From assembly GCA_025267735.1 (NCBI GenBank), contig CM046299.1, forward strand, positions 37,152,887 through 37,216,886: a DNA stretch of 64,000 bases, given 5' to 3'. Each line of letters begins with the position of its first letter. Within the stretch, counting starts at the first letter, position 1. This stretch comes from Mactra quadrangularis. Taxonomy: Eukaryota; Mollusca; Bivalvia; Venerida; Mactridae. Under the pieces are notes generated by a model. It saw only the letters and a program-made list of their open reading frames with translations, had not been told where the DNA came from and did no database searches. The translations under genes and the position numbers were made by a program. Of the stretch, positions 42,201 to 57,300 are shown in pieces.

Positions 42201-45200
42201 GCATGTTAACTAAGCAGTCGCATTATTTACTCATACACTGAATATTCACTTTTGTTACAAAGTATACTTACAAAATGTTCGATGTATTGCTTTAAAATAA
42301 CCATTGCCAATCTTACTACCATTTAGATATGGACAGTTAGATTCATTTACAAAACCATATTGAAAGTCACCATGGCCACACCAGCATGTGTTACTGTCGT
42401 CTATAAAAGAGTGAAGAAGAAATTAAGTTGATAACAAAGTAATAAAAACTTAATGTATGAAATATTACTCATCCCGACATAGACATATGCGTGTTCACTA
42501 GATATATTTTAATAATATGTATGCAGTCTTTCTGTATTTCATTGTACATAAAACATGGTAACACGTTTTGATGCGCTCATTAAACCAAAAGCACTCGTGA
42601 TTTAATATTAGCGACCTTTGGCTAATAGTCATCAGACATCCATCTTTACATTGGTTGTAAATCTCATCTTAGGCCGTGATAATTGACACTACGCCGGACC
42701 TTCAATTTCTAAATACATTACATTCACCAATTAAATGGTTAGCGTATAATTGGACAAACATAGTCACATGTGTTTGGACACAAAGGATTACTTTGTTAAA
42801 CAAATTAGCCACTTGTCTAAAGGCATGGTTATAGTAGCCTCAGTGTAATGTCAATTGTTTTCTTACATTATGAACTTCCGATAATTTACTATAAGTTGTA
42901 AGACCATGATATGGTGGCTGATTTACGCCATGTCGTTTTTCCGTTTATTCGCCGAAGATTAGAAAAAACAACAACAAAAAAACGAAGGCACGACAAATCC
43001 ACAGTTTGTCGCATTTATTTTGTCGTGTGTTCATTTCTACGCCGCAAAGATGAGAAAATACGGAGATACGACAGTGGATTTGTCTTGCCTTCGTTTTTTC
43101 TAATCTTCACAGCAAAGAAACAAAAATACGACATGGCGTAAATAAGCCACCATATGATATTTACCGATACTAGCAAATGGTACCATCTCATTTCTACATA
43201 TATCTATACAGTGTTCAGTATCATTAGCTATACTTATGTTGTTAAAGAAGTTTCCAGGATCAAGAATACATCCTATATATGTATCTGAATCTGAAAGTAA
43301 ACCAGAAATATAAATATTCATCATAAATATAGATTAGCATTCTATGACTCGATTCGGGGAAGGTAACTTAAACGGTGACAGGAAAGGAATAGATAATAAG
43401 TGATGCAACTCTTGTCGCTTTTGATCTGGTTTGAACTAGTTTTGACTGCAAAATGTATTTATTTTTGACCCAAAAATTACAGTATTTTGAATTATTATTG
43501 AGGCTTCGGACACCTACTTTCCAATGACTCCATGATAAAGATACATGCATTAAGATCATAGTTACATTATAAAAGAATCTGCAAATATTACAATAATTAT
43601 TATTTATTTGCGACAAATAGTCGACGGATGTTTACACACTCGCCCAGTAGTTCTCTTGTTTATACGTGTAAAACCAAATGTCGTCTTTCAATACATTAAT
43701 TAAGTAGGTAATATAGAAATATAAAATAGGACTGTATCCACCTTAATGTTCCTTTTTCATTAGTAGCTGAAGCAAGTACTTACGATTAAACTCAGAGTAA
43801 AGCTGACCAGCAAATGCTACTTGTAGTGATATAGACTGAAACCACGTGACCGGAAGTAAATGGATCTCATTGGTTACAATTGGGTGTGTAAGAAACCGAA
43901 AACACAGAACAGCTGTAGCGTTACAGTTACTCGACAACTGAAACGAAAGTATCAGTATCAGAGCAATTAACCAAAATGCACTTTTTATTGATAAACTCAC
44001 CAATTGCTCATATTGTTACTGCGCATTACATATTATGTCAATATTTGTGCTAATGCAGCTTTGTTGATTTATTAAGCATTTTTATTTCACATATCTTCCA
44101 TTAGTGTTTTTTTTGTATAAATCTAGATGCACGTTTAGTTATTTTTTATGAACGCCTTGTTGAAGCGTTTTTTACAATGCTCTATAAGGTTTTGATTTTT
44201 ACACTGATATTCAAGTTAAGCTCATTTCATTACTTTTGTAAAAAATTGTGTAAATCATTATCTGTATGCAAGGTTGATGTGTATCTTGTTGAAAAACAGT
44301 TCCTGATGTTCCATTCATGTAATTATGCTCTCTATTATTATAACTACAGAATAAATTAACAAAACTTCAATCAAAACGCAATCATTATAAGAATATCAAC
44401 CGGCCTATCTACTATTGCATCCATTATTGCATCAGAAATATTTCATACTCAATACAATTTGCTGATGCATGCATAACTAATTCAAATAGTACCAACCTCA
44501 CTGATAGAGTTTTCAGCATATTGGTCTAGTGTTCCTGTTAACACATCTCTATATTTCATTGAGAATGAAGTCACGTAAGATTGTTCTTCCTGTTTATGTA
44601 AACCTGTATATAAATGAACAAAATTAACATTTGATATTAAAGCGATGTACCATTAGTTTCAATAGTTTTGCAAAAAGGCATCATGAGCATGTTGAACTTG
44701 TTATTAGAGATGAGTGAAGGACAATTTTTATTGAACCAAGGTCTTGCAGCAGATTATTAACGGTTCCAATGGAGAGAAATACATTGATAAAAGTTTATTA
44801 GCACTGTCCATACATAATTTATTTTATGTTTATATTGTGAAACAAGTTCTGACAATTTAAATTAATCACTTCCGAGTTCACTTCCAGGTCCCTAAGAACT
44901 GAGCCGTTTGCCCACGGAAACAACAGAAAGGTTTTAGATCAGATTCAAACAAACGCGGAGCTGACTATCCATAGATTACCAGTCTTAAGTCGTTACTATT
45001 CGCCTGCTACTTTAGCATTGTTAAGGACAGCATGCAATGCAAGTATTTGACAAAGTAATTTCTTTTTTACATTGCATTTGTCAATTAATATGGGTATAAG
45101 TAATCACATTGTCTACAATAATACTGTACACGTCTTTATATTGGCGGGTGCAAATATTGGCGTTTTAAGATGTTTTTATATAGGCGGGGTCAATATTTGA

Positions 45201-48200
45201 CGGTGTGAAGGCTGATCGACAATATTTACCCGTGCTTGATATCAAAACCGCCAATATTAACCCATGCTTGATTTCAAACCACCAAAGTTAAAACATGAAC
45301 AATTTTCGAATTTCGTGACCAAATTTGTTTATCCGAATACAGTGTTTCGTTGTTTTAGAAAGTATAATCTATGTCCAACGTAACATTCATGTGCCAGACT
45401 TGAGCTATAAACTATTTTTTTAAAACACTATTGATAATATTGATAAACAAGTTTAAACTTCTTACGTTTACCACATAGCTCCATTGTTGAGCCGATGATT
45501 GAACCTACTGAAAAACCCCTACCTGTTCAATTGTTATTTAAAAATGTCGTCAGTTAAAAAATGAAATTATGTCCACTTCATATTAATGTTATTTGATTTT
45601 TTTTCTGTTCTCAGACGTTCAGTTTTTGTTTTTGTCACAAAAATTAAATTAGCATATAATTAAATATTTTATTTACCTGATATAACGAAGCCAGTGACCA
45701 TGTAAGGAAAATCTAAAACAATTTTTATAAACTGGTTAGTATCGTCAGTGCCTGGTTTCCATGCAGTAGAAAACGGATATACAATTCTGAAAAAGTTATT
45801 TATTCAAGAATGTTACGCTAATAATTTATGTAATATCTATCGCTGATTTGAGATGTTTTAAAAGATCAAGTCATCGTGTGATACAGTTACACTATTAGGA
45901 CCGTCAAAATCGAAAGTCTAAAGTCTAAGCGGAATGACTTTCATATAACTACCATATTCTCTTCTCAAACTAAACATTTTAAGACTTACAAGTCATTAAA
46001 AATTGAAGAACAGAGGTACATCACAATAACCGAAAGAGACATTGAGATAATATGTTGAGTCTGCAGTACATGGAATGTGGTTGCATTTTTAATGGCTTGG
46101 AATTGTGTCGATTGCAATTGGATTAATCGCTATTTGTTTCTATGATACATTAATCAAATACATGTATCTAGTTTGTGATATTAACAATGTTTGTAAGTGC
46201 AGAACTGGCGAATGCTAATAAATACATGAAACTGCCAATCATCTTTGTATTCGACCCTTTTCACTAAAAGTTTAGAGACTTGTCGTAGCTTTTTTCTGTT
46301 ATACAATCATGTACTTTTAAGCATTTTGATTTTTGGTTGATATTCAAATCAAGTGCGAAGTTTAAGACCAATAAACTGATTTTCTCTATAAAGCCAAAAT
46401 ATTTTTCAGGCGAGAACTTAAACTAAAGTTTTATCATAGGAGAAACAATTACAATTAACAGTCTACATGATGATCAAGTAACTTATGATATGGTGACTGC
46501 AGCAATTAATGTTCTAGGTAAGTCAATAAAAATAATTTTGAACAAAGACACAAAACAAACCACAATGATATGTTATAGCTTAATTTTTCAGACTTATTGA
46601 GAGCTCTATAAAAAAAACTAACTTCATCAAATACATACTTGACATTATCTACACTGTATTCTGCCATTGTTGATGATGCTATTATAGACTTCACATTTTC
46701 TTGTAGGAACTGGTACTCTAGTAATGGTGCTAAAACATACAATATATTACAGTATATTCAAATTGAACATAGTTTTAAATACATCTTACTTTTTCAACAG
46801 ATATGGTAGAATTCCCAAAATGTCAATTAACAGTTTTCAGTATTATTTAAAAACCATGATTATTCATAACAAACCATAATATCTTTCATTCATTAAACCG
46901 TGTTTATCATTTTGAATGGATTGGATATATAAAACATTCTACATTAATGATTCTTTTCTAGATAACACTCATCACTGTCCAATTCTACTCTTATTGTGAC
47001 AAATCAGAACAATGCATGTCAATTAATAATCTCTACGAAACCACTAGATGGAGTAATAACGTTTCGATAAAATTCCCTCGCAAAAATCAGAATGAAATGT
47101 AAATTAATAAAAACTTACGGTTATTAAAACATTTTACAGGTATATCTACATTTAAACCATTCTTTACATGAATGTTATACCATCCTGGTTTAAGTATACT
47201 ATGTTTAAACAAATCCTGACATGAACTTCCAAAATCTTTCACCTCCGCTGCAATAGAAAATAATTAGATATTTGTATTTGTATCAAAAGGAAGGGTAGAT
47301 TTTTTTTTTAAATGTAATGAAATCTTGAAAGTTAAGTCTTGAAACTGAGGTTTGAAAATTGTCTTGAAAGTTGTTTAAACTTTAATATTTGTCCAAGAAA
47401 TACTGAAGGGGGGGGGGGGGGACAAAATAAACCTTGTGCATAAAATTAGCATTTAGTGAACGAACTTTGGATTTCTGATTGAATCAGCCATAATCAATTT
47501 ATAACAAAATTTGACAGCTCATTTGAAATATAGTCTTTACTTAATATAAACCTTTGATTAGTAATTTTCTTTGAGTGTTAAATGTAACAGAAGAATGTGT
47601 TCGTGTAAAATCCTAGGGATGAGTTGTGCAGTTTTAACTGTTTTAAAAAGGCACATTCGTTCCACAAATAGTCGTCGAAATGCCCTTATTCACTGATTTA
47701 AATGTTGTTTTTACCAAGAAGTTAAGCAAGAGAATTTGTTTTTAAAAATACCCGATTTACACTATATTGCCTCTAATACTTTTAAATAGCTTTTAATAAA
47801 ATCTACAGCTCATCAATCAAAACAAAGAATGAGGTTCATTTGTAATTATAGGACAACACGACAAAGAAAATAGAAGTAAGGTCACACAATACAATCATAC
47901 AAGTCATGAAATACAAACCAGAAATGGGTTTCAACTATAAGAATTAATATTTCGCTGGGGCTACTATAACCACGCCCTAAGACAAGTTGCTAATTTGTTC
48001 TACAAAGTGTCCAAAGACGTGCGACTGTGTTTGCTTATCCTATCATGGATGAAAGGATAATGAGTATTAAGACATGGGAGGTCCGAAGTATTGTCAATTG
48101 CACAAGTAAATTATATGAATCAATAGGAAGTTTACAAAATTAGTTTGTGAAAAGCAGAAAAATAAGTATTACTAAGGATGACTTACTTAACTTGATAACA

Positions 48201-51200
48201 TTATAGAGTTTATCCATGTTGGTATCAATACCACCACACATCTGTGACTCGACCGCTTCACAAACAATATCACAGTTACCTTGAGCTGATGTCAATATAG
48301 GGTTGCTATGGTAACAATGACATTCACGTTGATGTATAGCAGCATAGCTATAGTTCGATCCTTTACACCAATACATACATTGTGTCAGTGAGTTACTGGG
48401 ACAGTTGGTGTAGGAAACATCAGATGACACGTTGACAAGATAGTTACATCCTAGATAATCTACAAATATAATCATAGCTTCATAAGTCATTGAAAATTAT
48501 ATACCTGTCCCAAATTTTACCAACAAACTTAAGTACGAATTCAATAACAAACTCGAGTGTTTTTTTATCTTTTGATAGCATGTCATGCAGTTGGAAAGTT
48601 ATTTAAAGACGATCTTAGTTTGAAAGTTTGTAACATGTACAAAATAATGTACTATCAAAAAGTATGGTATTTTTGTAATATACTTAAAGCCACAAAATTA
48701 GAAATCACTTGACATGTCATTGATAGACTCAAATCAATACAATTGAATTAGACCTTGTACAAACATGTTCGCAGTTTTATTATGTATAATTTGCTTTAAA
48801 ACACCTATTGGAGTTAAACATTGATTAAATTAGCAAAATTAATGATTTAATGATTAATGATTTTAAATATCTAATTGAGTTTTTCGTGAAACTAGAGGCA
48901 GGTGCTAAACTTGTTGAGAAATGGTTTGTAGTATGTTCGACTTCCAATTCTGTGACCAAAAGTTAATACCTGGCCACACCTGATAAATATCCTTTCATTT
49001 CTTTCTCGAAGGAATCAGGTGTTTGTTATTTGTATAATGGCATCAAAGAGTTGCAAAGTTAATTGAAAATTTGAATAGGTGAGCCAGTCGTTATTTATCA
49101 TGTTGTTATGAGTAGAAGGGCATCGGAGATTAGTAAAGTAAATCGTAAAGAGAGAGGCTTTTATATAACTAAACATGTAATAAATGACAACAAAAAACTA
49201 AAAAAACATTTTGAATTACAAACATGCATACTACACTTAAATTAAAAGTTATGAAGCAGGTCGATTTCCATTGATACAGCTAATAAGAAAAAAACTATAT
49301 CGGTTAGAAGAAAGGTACTTTTTACAACTTACTTGAGTGTAGTGAAAATATTATTGTTAATTACTACTATGAAAACAGAAGTATATTTACCTGGATCCTT
49401 CTGACAAATTGTTGGCTTCGTATTAATTGTGCTGTTGCTGGCGAACCATTTCAGAAGAGATACGTTAAACAATGTATTAGATGTAGGGATGTCACTATCT
49501 AATACTCGATACTCTTCTATTATATGACCATTAGACATGACGTAACTGATGTTATAAAATACTGGCATAATTCCTGTTAACCAAATGTCTTCGCCATCTA
49601 ATAAACCCGAGGTAGTCACAAATAATTCAACAAAGTCAATGACCCAATTATGCACAGGATTAAACAAATATGAATCATGGATAGAACAATCTTGACGAAT
49701 ATTATTAAACATGTCGTGGTCTTTGTATATCTTAAAACATGATCCATTCTTTCCCAAAAATGTAGGATCACATGAAGTGTTATCTGCAAAATGTAAATAA
49801 GAAGACGTGAAAGGTAATAAAATGCTAACCACAGGAAATCTTCAAAATTCTTATAGTATTCTATATGTTTTACATGTTGCATTATCTGGTAGTCCTCAAG
49901 ATATCAAACTATGTCCCAATAGTCTTAACTTTCCAGCCGCCCGGCTAGCTCAGTTGGTAGCACGCAAGTCTCCTGATCGAGGGGTCGTGGGTTTGATTCC
50001 CGAGCGGAGCATATTTTCGTAGAGCTTGGTGATGAAATTATTTCTACGACCATTCTCTCACCTACCAATGATTTTTAATTAAGTAGGGCAGTTGTTAGTC
50101 ACTGACGAAAGCATGCGCTTAGTAGTTGGTTAACAGTTAAATCCAGACATTTAGCCTTTCCAGGAGGAGTGAATAGGTTGACTGACCGCCGTTATATGAC
50201 CTTAAAATGTGTTGCTACGGCGTTAAACCTAACAAACAAATACACAGTCATAACTTTCCTGTCTAAGGGGTCATACATGTTACATAATAGTTAATAGATA
50301 AAAATTTGCTTCTATAAATCCTTTTTTACCTAGAACCAGAGCTTGAAAACATGGACTGTAGCGTTATTACAAGTTCTTTTCTATTGTATGTTTAAACAAT
50401 TACCTATGGTCAAAGTAATCTCTATTTTAGAGTCAGATGTCCTTGCTTTTGAGTCCTTATGACCACATTGTCTATATTCCGATTAATCAATTACACGTGT
50501 GCCTATTGTACAAGAAAAGGTAACGACAAAAAGCGTACGTATACATCATGAATTAAAATGCTAACAAAATGGAGAACATTTTACCAATCTCGTACTATGT
50601 GGCATAAGATGTATACCTGTAAATCCACATTCCTTTTCAACTAAAGTATCATTTGCTGTCATTATCATATATTGGGTAGTATAAAATATACCATTTCTGT
50701 ATAAATGTTCACAGCTTTTAGCATAGGTATTATAGTTATTGTGATCTGAAAAAAAAACCATAATATATATAATACATACATTTTTTAAATTTCAAGGGGA
50801 GATAATTCTGAAAAAATATATTTGGAGTTATACACCTTGTCACATGAGATGTGGTTGATAATAAGGAATGTACATTTAAAGTTTGAAGTCAATACCTAAA
50901 GGAATAAAACAGTTGCAGTAAAAACAAACATTTTTGAAAGAAAACTCTAAGTTCAAGGGGAGATAATTCTGAAAAAATATATTTAGAGTTATGAACCTTG
51001 TCACATGAGATGTGGTTGATAATAAGAAGCATATATTTAAAGTTTGAAGTTAATATCTTAAGAAATAACAAAGATATAGGAGAAAGTATTTTACTGCACA
51101 AAAACTTTAATCTGTGCACAAAAACTTTAATCAGTTCAAGGGGAGATAATTCTGAAAGAAATGTGTTTGGAGTTATATACCTTGTCACATGAGATGTGGT

Positions 51201-51307
51201 TGATAGTAAGGAACATATATTTAAAGTTTGAAGTTAATATCTTAAGAAATAACAAAGATATAGAAGAAAGTATTTTACTGCACAAAAACTTTAATCAGAA
51301 AGGTGGA

Positions 51308-51338
<31 letters not shown>

Positions 51339-54300
51339 GCTGGGGCGAGTAGGAGAGCTCTACATTACTACGTAAAGTCGAGCTAAAAAGATATCAAAGT
51401 TTATGTTTAGTGTTTGACCAAAAAAGTCCACACTTCAGTCCAAACAACAGTAGCCTTATGAAGGTTATGCATAAAAGTGTTTTTATTAAAGGTTATAACA
51501 GATCGGAAAACTTCATTGCTTCACTTACATGTATTATAAGCCCACATGATTGTTCCATTTCCACATTTCTGATCTACGTGAAGAGAACAATGTACATCAC
51601 ACGCGCTATCTATTGATGATGTGAAGTTGACTAGGTCAGCTTCCATTGCGCATGCACAAAAGTTGTTTCCCATCAAAGTCACAGTATCTCCAGTTCGCAA
51701 GCACATTTGCCTGCACAATCCTAACTCCATTGACCCATACTCTTCCATAGAAAATGCAAGGGTATGAGGTTTATCGTAGCAACCAATACGATCTGTGAAA
51801 ACCATATATCGTGATAAAACAATCAAATGCTAGCATGAAAAAGTATGACAAATAATGATCTCTATATCTTCTGTTAACCAAATATCTAATTTAAAGTTAC
51901 TAAACAAATAACTCATCATATTATTTCCTTTGCACATACTTTTGTAATAACAGTACATGTTAGTTTGCATCGCAGGGACTATTTATCAACAACAATTCTA
52001 CAGATTAGATACAATAAACCACTATTTTGGTTGATTAGGTACACCAAATTAAACATTTAACATAAACCGCCGAAATAGTTAACTTAGCTTTTATGTAAAA
52101 ACATCCAACCGCTGTTTATCTTATCTTAATTAAAATTGTGATGGCAAGCTAAGTATTACCTTCTCTTAGAAAGAGTATTCGTTTTGCTATTTTGACAACT
52201 TCTAAAGAGTAACATAACGATGATATTTTCTATGGATTGTCGGCGTTACATGTTATACCGAATCTTACAACTTAGGCTTAACTGACATCAATAGAGGCAA
52301 TACAATTTGTACACAAAGTAGATCAAATCCTTACATATATCTTTCTTGCAAATAATTCCTCCATCCAGGACTAAATCTGTGTAATAGTATGAATACAATG
52401 ATATGTAACCAAAATTGTCATATAAGTCCTCAGTGTATAACCAAGTATCAGCAACATCATTATCCGTAAGAAATCCTTCTTGACTAAGGAACACATCCAT
52501 GTTATATCCTCCATGGTTGATCCCAGTAAATACACGTGCCCTTCTACCACCATTGTTGACCCCTGTTAATAGATTAAATCAAGAAAAATGGATGTTACAT
52601 ATGTTTGGAGCAAAACATTATAGAAATGGCAATTAAAAGTTAAAAAAAACAGATACCTGCAGATAACTTACATTTAAATTTCAGTACTATAACATATCAG
52701 AAAACATTGGACACCTCATGAAAAATGAAACTTTATTATTCTTTTATTCCAATTGTCGTGTTCTTGCTAAATTACCACAGTTACTCTGCTCTCCGCAAGG
52801 CCATTAAGTACTTGCCTTAAGCCTTGGGCACTGCTATAAGCTTTTTTGTTTTAAAGTGTTTGAGTTTTTATAAAGTTTTTCACACAGACATTTTTTTATA
52901 TCTTTTTTGGCAAGTGTTCGATTGGTGCACCCTACAATCTGAATTAAAGCCCTAGTGACAATTATTTGTCACTGTCCGTTCTTAGGCTGTAACTCCTTAT
53001 AATTCTTTTTTTCATTATCAATTTGTAATGTTCTTTTTATAAACATATTTAAAATCTATAACAATCTCCTATTTCGCATTTAGCTGTTTGGTAGCTCTGT
53101 CTTTTGACTGTAGCGGTGCCTGTTATGTTTGTATACACCTTTTAATGAACAAATATTCTTACTTCTTGAGTAGTTATTTAAAGTTTCAAATTCTTCTATA
53201 GTGATCAGTGACGTTTGTACAGAATCATATTGAGAACATATTTCAGCATGTGTTAGAGTGTTGTCTTTATAATGTCTGTAACAATGTCCATCAAAACCCA
53301 ACCATCCTGTTTCATTACAAACGGTAGCATCTGTAAATAAGCAAATTGTGAAATAACAATAATAATAATTAATGAAGAGTACTAGAGTAATTCCCAACAT
53401 AAAATGTAAAGGTCAATATTGATCGCACATAAGTAATTGTATTTTCCACAACATTAAGCTAAATCGTTAAATTTGCTACGAACATGTAGACATACTGTTG
53501 CCTGTTAAGTATCTAAAGCCCAAATATGTTTGAATATATACATGTATGGTTATTTAATGATACATAATACGTAATATGTAATGGGTTTTGTTATACTAAT
53601 TTACATATTTGTTTGTCCTTAATATATTGGGTTTGATCACTTTATAATTGTGGCAAAATTACAATACTTGATCAAACTGCAATGACAACATAGTTGTGTT
53701 GTGAATAAAAGAGAAAGTAATCATGAAAAGTGTTTAAACTTTGTTCGTTTTTATGAAAATTTGATTTAATTTGATTGTATAGTAAATAGTAAACATGTGA
53801 TTGCTAAAATTACAGGTGGTATAATAAGCCATACATATTAAGTACTTGCCAATTCATATGGAGAGTAACATCATCTTCTAAATAAATCTTAATCACTTAT
53901 TATGAATAATTCATATGGTCATACATGTACAATAATGTTATCTAATTTACCTAAGAAAGCACACTCCTGCTGGGTTCCATTTAACAGATACGTTCCTGAT
54001 ATGAAAATACTGGCATCATATAACTCTTCACAGCTGTTAAACATTGGATACATGGCTGTAAATTTTAGAAAGTTTAAACATGTTATCACTCGATTTAAGG
54101 GTGTATCAGGATTTGAAATTGAAAAAAATATGAAGTGGTTGGGGTAACTAAACATATTAAAATATCCCTAAATTCCAAACTAATTTTGATATTTTTGTAA
54201 GTGATACGTCAAGTGTATAGACATGACAATGGAAATATAAAAAAAACTCAACAAATTAGAAATAGCCTTCCGAGCGTCAGTTCAAACACATAGTTAAAGT

Positions 54301-57300
54301 ACTTTTTTCATAAATCCAAATGTTGATATAGGATGTCCAAGTAACATATTACAATGTCTTAGGGTGAATTACTCAAAAAGTATTTCCAAATGTTAATATC
54401 ATAATTTATCCCAACACAATCATTACACGTTTTAACTTTACACACTGGAGCCCAGTGCAATTTTTCCCTCATATTTTATGCTCTATGTATGTGATAAGAA
54501 GGAAAAAATCATCGGGCTCCTGTGGTAAAACTAAAAATAAAATCATGTGACGAGAATGTTGTGATGAATTATCAAATTTACATTTTGGAAATACTTTTTG
54601 TGTGATTCACTCTAAGACATTGTAAAATGTTATATGGACATTCTATAACATCATTTGGATTTATGAAAAAAGAACTTTAATTATGTGTTTGGACTGACGT
54701 TCGGATGGCTTTTTCAAGGTTAGGATAAATGTTTTCATTTCTTTCTAAATGTCTTATCTGTTGAGTTTTTTTTATATTTTCACTGTCACGTCTATACTAT
54801 ATAATAAGTTACCCCACCCAGTTGATAGATTTTTTCAATTTCAACAAATGATAGACCTTTAAAGACAAATTCGAGAATCAAAATGACCTAAGGTCTTTCA
54901 ACCGATATCAAGTTTTAAAGAATTGAGTCGGGCGATCATATTGTTACCCCGTAATTAGGTTAATTCTATTTTATAAAAAGAAATATTGTTTTCAAATTTC
55001 ATAATGGTTGAGTTTTTAACGGGGCTTATATCTTGTGTCGTATGATTTGACCTGGACACCTAGAATATAAAATTTTGTCAGACATTTTATTCATAAAATC
55101 TGTTCACAGTGAATTTCGATAATTCGACCTTGCATTTTGTCCAACATCTCGCTTTGAAATTATTCATAATCGATATTCATCATATCTTTATTTATTGATT
55201 TTCCAAACTGGCCATCTTAAAAAAAATGGGAATCATCTTAAATTTAGAGAATGAAAACGTACTTTTCGTAAATGAACTAAACGAAACTTTTCATTTTACG
55301 TACATGCATCATAGACGGAAAACACATCGGTTCCTCCACAAATCTGATTCCTCTGTCCATTACAATTACTCAAACATAATCCATAGGCACTTGTTGTAAG
55401 AAAATCAACACAAACACAATCACTTAGACTTAGATAAGCATATTGTTTATTGTTGACTCGACAGATCTCTACACATTGTTGGATAGTCATTGCTGGATAA
55501 TTCAGTAATGACACATTATAGTCCAGTCCGAGTTCTTCAAAACAACCAAGATATTCTGAAACAAACAGATATTTGGTTACAGAACGGAATATAATATGTA
55601 TTTTATTAATTTATCTAATTTATTTAATACATACAATCACTTATAGAGATCACATGGCATTGAAATAGACATCAATAGTATACTAAGGGAGAAAACTTAA
55701 TAAAATACTTCTAAGTCTTGCACACAAACATAATTTAAAAATGTCGACGACTATTGTAAAACGTTAAAATATGAAATTTAAATAATATGAAATTTTCATT
55801 TAAACTGACATGCAGTCAACCAAATGAAGTGCATTCCATTATGTATTTTCACTTTTTTATTATTTGAACAAGTTTCTCAGTTATCATCATTTAAAGTATG
55901 ATGTCTTCGGCTAGATTAAATGATATGATTATTGTTAATACAATGTACATATATTGTATGTCAGTAACTGAATGGTAAGAACTTTTGGACATACCCATAA
56001 AGACAATAAACTCTGTTTAGACTTAGTGGACTATATTTATTAAATACAGAATTACTCCTAGTGGGAGATATGTACTGCTAAATCTTTGAAACATAAATTA
56101 CAACTAGATGCATTCATCAAACATAATACATGTAACACTCAATATTTTTTTAGTTATCTCACCTAAGCCTTTTTCACAAATAAACTTATTTTGATCATTA
56201 GCCGGATCTAAACCAACCCAGAGTGTAGGATCGATACTGCTAACACCAACAATAGATGGTTGTCCTATGATATTATTGCTCCAATACTCTGACAGCTCTG
56301 TCATTCTTCCATTCGACCAACGATAGTATCCACCATTCTTAGAAAGAGCCAATAATCCAATTCTCCAATGACCGATTGCTTTGTATAAACCTGGGCAAAT
56401 ATAATAAACCTTGCCATTATGATTACATTCTACATAATATAAAGCTGGAAAAACATGACAAAAGTTTAACATTTTACATAGTAAATATTCAATGAACTTT
56501 ATATGTACAAGACTAAACGAAACTATTAAAAAGTGTTCAACTCAAAACCTACTGTAGTCTTGATCTCATTTTTGTTTGTTCAATTCCTTGTACAAAAACA
56601 CTAAAACTAAAATAGATGCTTATCCAGACCCTCATTTTCATTTCTATACAATTCATAAGAAGTCCCGGCTGTAGGTATATCTATTTGTGTTGATAGATTT
56701 CTTTTTTAGGCACATCTCTAGATTGATTCCTAACAAAATTACACTAAGGCTGTTACATGACGATACAATTAAAGTTTATTCTGATATTTTTACTCAGAAG
56801 ACTTCTGCTAGAAATACCATTCAAGTTCAAACGATAAGGCTCGACAACCTCCATAAAACTTCCAAAATCAAACGAATTCAGTGGTTCAACGCTTTGGTTA
56901 AATTAACGGTCATAGTTTAGTCTAAAAGATCCTTTTAATGTAATATTTATCTTACAACAAGCAATTTAAGTAATTGCACTTTCACCACTTGTAACTTTAT
57001 GTCTTCTTACTGGACCCTGAGTGAGATTAAACACATTTTCATCAGAAAATTAAATTATTTAAGTGACCCATTCACTTACTTATATTCTGAGCAGCTGACA
57101 TCAATGTCTCTATTTCTTGTTGAGATTCAATGCTAGTCATATAAGAATCTTCTTTAGCACATACAACAATAGCATCATAAATATTACGTTTGACTAATTG
57201 ATATTTATAACAAATATCATCTAATAGCAACCAAGATGTTGGGCATGCTGAAAAGAATACGATCAATTGACATTATCCGGACCTTCCATTTCTTAATATT

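Noticed and set aside
49935..50006. Possible tRNA gene
   Set aside because: A and B boxes are present, but the sequence continues into a SINE body with tail and target-site duplication; it is a SINE head.
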